From Epiperipatus broadwayi (Eukaryota > Onychophora > Udeonychophora > Euonychophora > Peripatidae), in assembly GCA_028023455.1 (NCBI GenBank), contig JAQFVV010006504.1, positions 994,001 through 1,058,000 of the forward strand: 64,000 nt of DNA, in the 5' to 3' direction. The notes beneath the pieces are model-generated. The model had not been told where the DNA came from, made no database searches, and saw only the letters and a program-made list of their open reading frames with translations. A program made the translations under genes and the position numbers. How positions within the stretch are numbered: the stretch's first letter is position 1; every line of letters starts with the position of its first letter. Shown here piece by piece: positions 62,716-64,000 of this stretch.

Positions 62716-62775
62716 TTATTATTATTATTATCATCATCATCATTATCATTATTATTATCATCATCATCATCATTA

Positions 62776-62810
<35 letters not shown>
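62716..62810. repeat. (ATT)n/(ATC)n microsatellite in the lectin intron
   Basis: Alternating ATT and ATC trinucleotides, ending in about 12 ATT units. The associated poly-I, poly-N and poly-D frames are artefacts. Confidence 0.9.
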
Positions 62811-62812
<2 letters not shown>

Positions 62813-63261
62813 AAACAAACATATTAAACTATTAATTTAGAATAAAATAATTTACTAGGAAAGTATTCAGATATAATGAGTGGATAAAGGATTTTACGGC
62901 CATTCACAATACCACACTAATACATTCTATACATCCATTTTTGAATTTAAATTAAGCAATTCCATAATTTAAATTTATTATGAAGAATCAAAACAATTTT
63001 CTGAATGAATTAAAACAATTTCAATACAAAATCAGTGATCTTTTAACAAATGAAATTGATTATAATGATCCTTTAATAATGAATAAATAAAATAATCTAT
63101 TTCTTAGATGCTTTCTTTACATCTGAGATGCAGTTTTCATAAAGTGGCTCATGTCAAATTCTATACTCTCATACAACTAATTAAGGTTACAATTATAATC
63201 AACTTTGTAATATTTAGATTTCTAAATAATATATGTGTCAATGGTGATAAATACTCAAAAA

Positions 63262-63395
63262 AAACATCATGTGAGATGGATGGATGAAATAAGAAAATGT
63301 GCAGGGGTGTTGTGGAAAAGAGAAGCTAAAGATCGGAGAAGATGGATTAAACTTGGAGAGACCTTCATCCTGCAGTGGATTGATAATGGTTGATG
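63262..63395 (+). mobile_element. RTE-like LINE 3' terminal fragment
   Basis: Encodes HHVRWMDEIRKCAGVLWKRE and AKDRRRWIKLGETFILQWID, then NG and a stop: the C-terminus of the same family as the copies at 7880-13020 and 14010-15080. It ends in GATGAT and a (TA)n run. Only the last ~135 bases are present, so it is extremely 5'-truncated. Confidence 0.75.
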
Positions 63396-63410
63396 ATATA
63401 TATATATAAA

Positions 63411-63530
63411 TTTATGTTTTTTTTCTCTTTTAAATAGGGAAATGATTCTTTTATGTGGGTAATATATATGCAATCTATTTATGTTTTCTTTTCTTTTTTA
63501 AATAGGGAAATGGGTCTTTTATGTGGGTAA
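63411..63530 (+). repeat. 68-bp tandem duplication of the 3' splice site and exon start
   Basis: Copy 1 (63411-63461) and copy 2 (63478-63530) both contain TTTATGTTTT, a pyrimidine tract, TTTAAATAG, then GGAAATG.(T)CTTTTATGTGGGTAA. The acceptor positions (63437 and 63505) are 68 bases apart. Copy 2 continues into the real exon; copy 1 runs into TATATATG. Confidence 0.9.
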
Positions 63531-63680
63531 ATGGAATGCCTCTAAATTATACAAAATGGGTGTCTGAAGCACCCTATACATTAAACAACATAAGCACATG
63601 TGCTGTTCTTGGTATTGGTGGCTTATGGATTCCTGACAACTGTAATGCTAAGAGGCCAGTATTATGTCGGTGCCTAGAAG
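63506..63680 (+). CDS. C-type lectin-like domain, second exon
   Basis: Acceptor TTTTTTAAATAG, donor AAG|GTAAAA. 175 bases, phase 0 in, phase 1 out. It encodes GNGSFMWVNGMPLNYTKWVS (the F.W.NG.PL.YT.W motif), then EAPYTLNNISTCAVLGIGGL and WIPDNCNAKRPVLCRCLEG, giving the three or four C-terminal Cys of the fold. The usual sugar/calcium motifs are altered: EPN/QPD is EAP, and WND is WIPD, so canonical calcium-dependent carbohydrate binding is doubtful. The phase-1 exit suggests more exons, possibly further CTLDs, beyond the window. Confidence 0.9.
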
Positions 63681-63894
63681 GTAAAAAAACATTTATGACT
63701 AAAATATATATATATAAATAAATCAATGTACTAGCATTTATTTATTGTAAACAAAACTCATAATGACTTACCATATATAGTTATCAATAATTGCTACTTA
63801 GATTTATAGAGTCTATACTACAATCATTAATAACTCTGGCTCACTTTTTTTGCTTGTCTAAGAAAATAAATAGCCCATAATTAAGTATAATTAT
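63681..63894. other. Intron after the second CTLD exon
   Basis: Starts GTAAAAAAAC; AT-rich with no motif seen. Confidence 0.6.
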
Positions 63895-64000
63895 ATGTTG
63901 GACTATTTCCATCATCTAATATTAATTGGCAAAAAAAAAAATTCATAAAGAAAAAACATTTTAAATTGCTCATTTGACTAGGGCAAATAAAGTCATTAAA
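63895..64000. mobile_element. Start of a fourth Penelope-like remnant
   Basis: TTGGACTATTTCCATCATCT (63899-63918) is the conserved PLE outer end in minus orientation. From about 63938 the sequence matches + strand endonuclease coding (AAATTGCTCATTTGACTAGG, compare AAGCTGCTCACATGACAATG at 35314). It is therefore another head-to-head remnant, cut by the window edge. Confidence 0.55.

Larger units (their letters stand above)
61520..63505. other. Intron between the two CTLD exons
   Basis: 1986-base intron, GT...AG. It contains a mixed (ATT)/(ATC)n microsatellite at 62716-62810, a 3' fragment of the RTE-like LINE family at 63262-63395, and a duplicated copy of the acceptor and exon start at 63411-63461. 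The open frame at 61542-61805 is read-through of intron. Confidence 0.8.

Overview
This window is AT-rich eukaryotic DNA that looks like a metazoan (probably invertebrate) genome with large introns and a heavy retroelement load. The signs are spliced C-type lectin exons, nested non-LTR retrotransposons, Penelope-like elements (PLEs), fold-back elements, and long (ATT)n, (GAT)n and (CT)n microsatellites. I cannot name the species from sequence alone.

Host gene. The only convincing host gene is on the + strand. Exons at 61290-61519 and 63506-63680 encode one C-type lectin-like domain (CTLD). Their phases fit (1 in, 0/0 at the internal junction, 1 out), which makes the pair a symmetric phase-1 module. 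A third candidate exon at 42484-42573 is 90 nt, phase 1-1, and would splice in frame to 61290 across an intron of about 18.7 kb. The gene runs past the right edge. The 3' splice site of the last exon has been tandemly duplicated.

Layout. 1-3221: noncoding. 3222-3955: PLE remnant. 4072-4192: fold-back element. 7378-7681: (CT)n tract. 7880-13020: a degenerate RTE-like non-LTR element split by an inverted-dimer PLE (10047-12949). 14010-15080: second RTE-like copy. 16536-16687: fold-back element followed by (TA)n. 22602-27172: two copies of a ~2 kb sequence that look like TG...CA long terminal repeats around a 0.56 kb core. 27390-27856: TTAA-flanked fold-back element. 27900-29690: degenerate reverse transcriptase. 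29693-40438: three (ATT)n arrays holding an essentially full-length LINE (LINE A, minus strand, itself split by a PLE dimer at 33087-35934) and a 5'-truncated relative (LINE B). 40615-41200: mariner remnant. 41780-42320: GATA-like tetranucleotide tract. 44819-50187: full-length LINE C (minus strand) with a perfect 16-bp target-site duplication. 51640-52270: unidentified GC-richer repeat. 52946-53429: LINE fragment, + strand. 57200-59890: degenerate non-LTR element. 60635-60736: tRNA-derived retroposon. 61290-63680: lectin exons. 63895-64000: start of another PLE.

Main insertion biology. All four PLE loci have the same head-to-head (inverted dimer) design, and in two of them a single target-site duplication brackets the whole dimer. 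The PLE 3' region carries a tRNA-like segment with A and B boxes, a hammerhead-like fold and a 42-bp minisatellite. LINE A has a TAATG stop/start overlap after ORF1, and LINES A and B both lie inside (AAT)n tracts, suggesting microsatellite targeting. Boundaries of degenerate elements are estimates made by eye.
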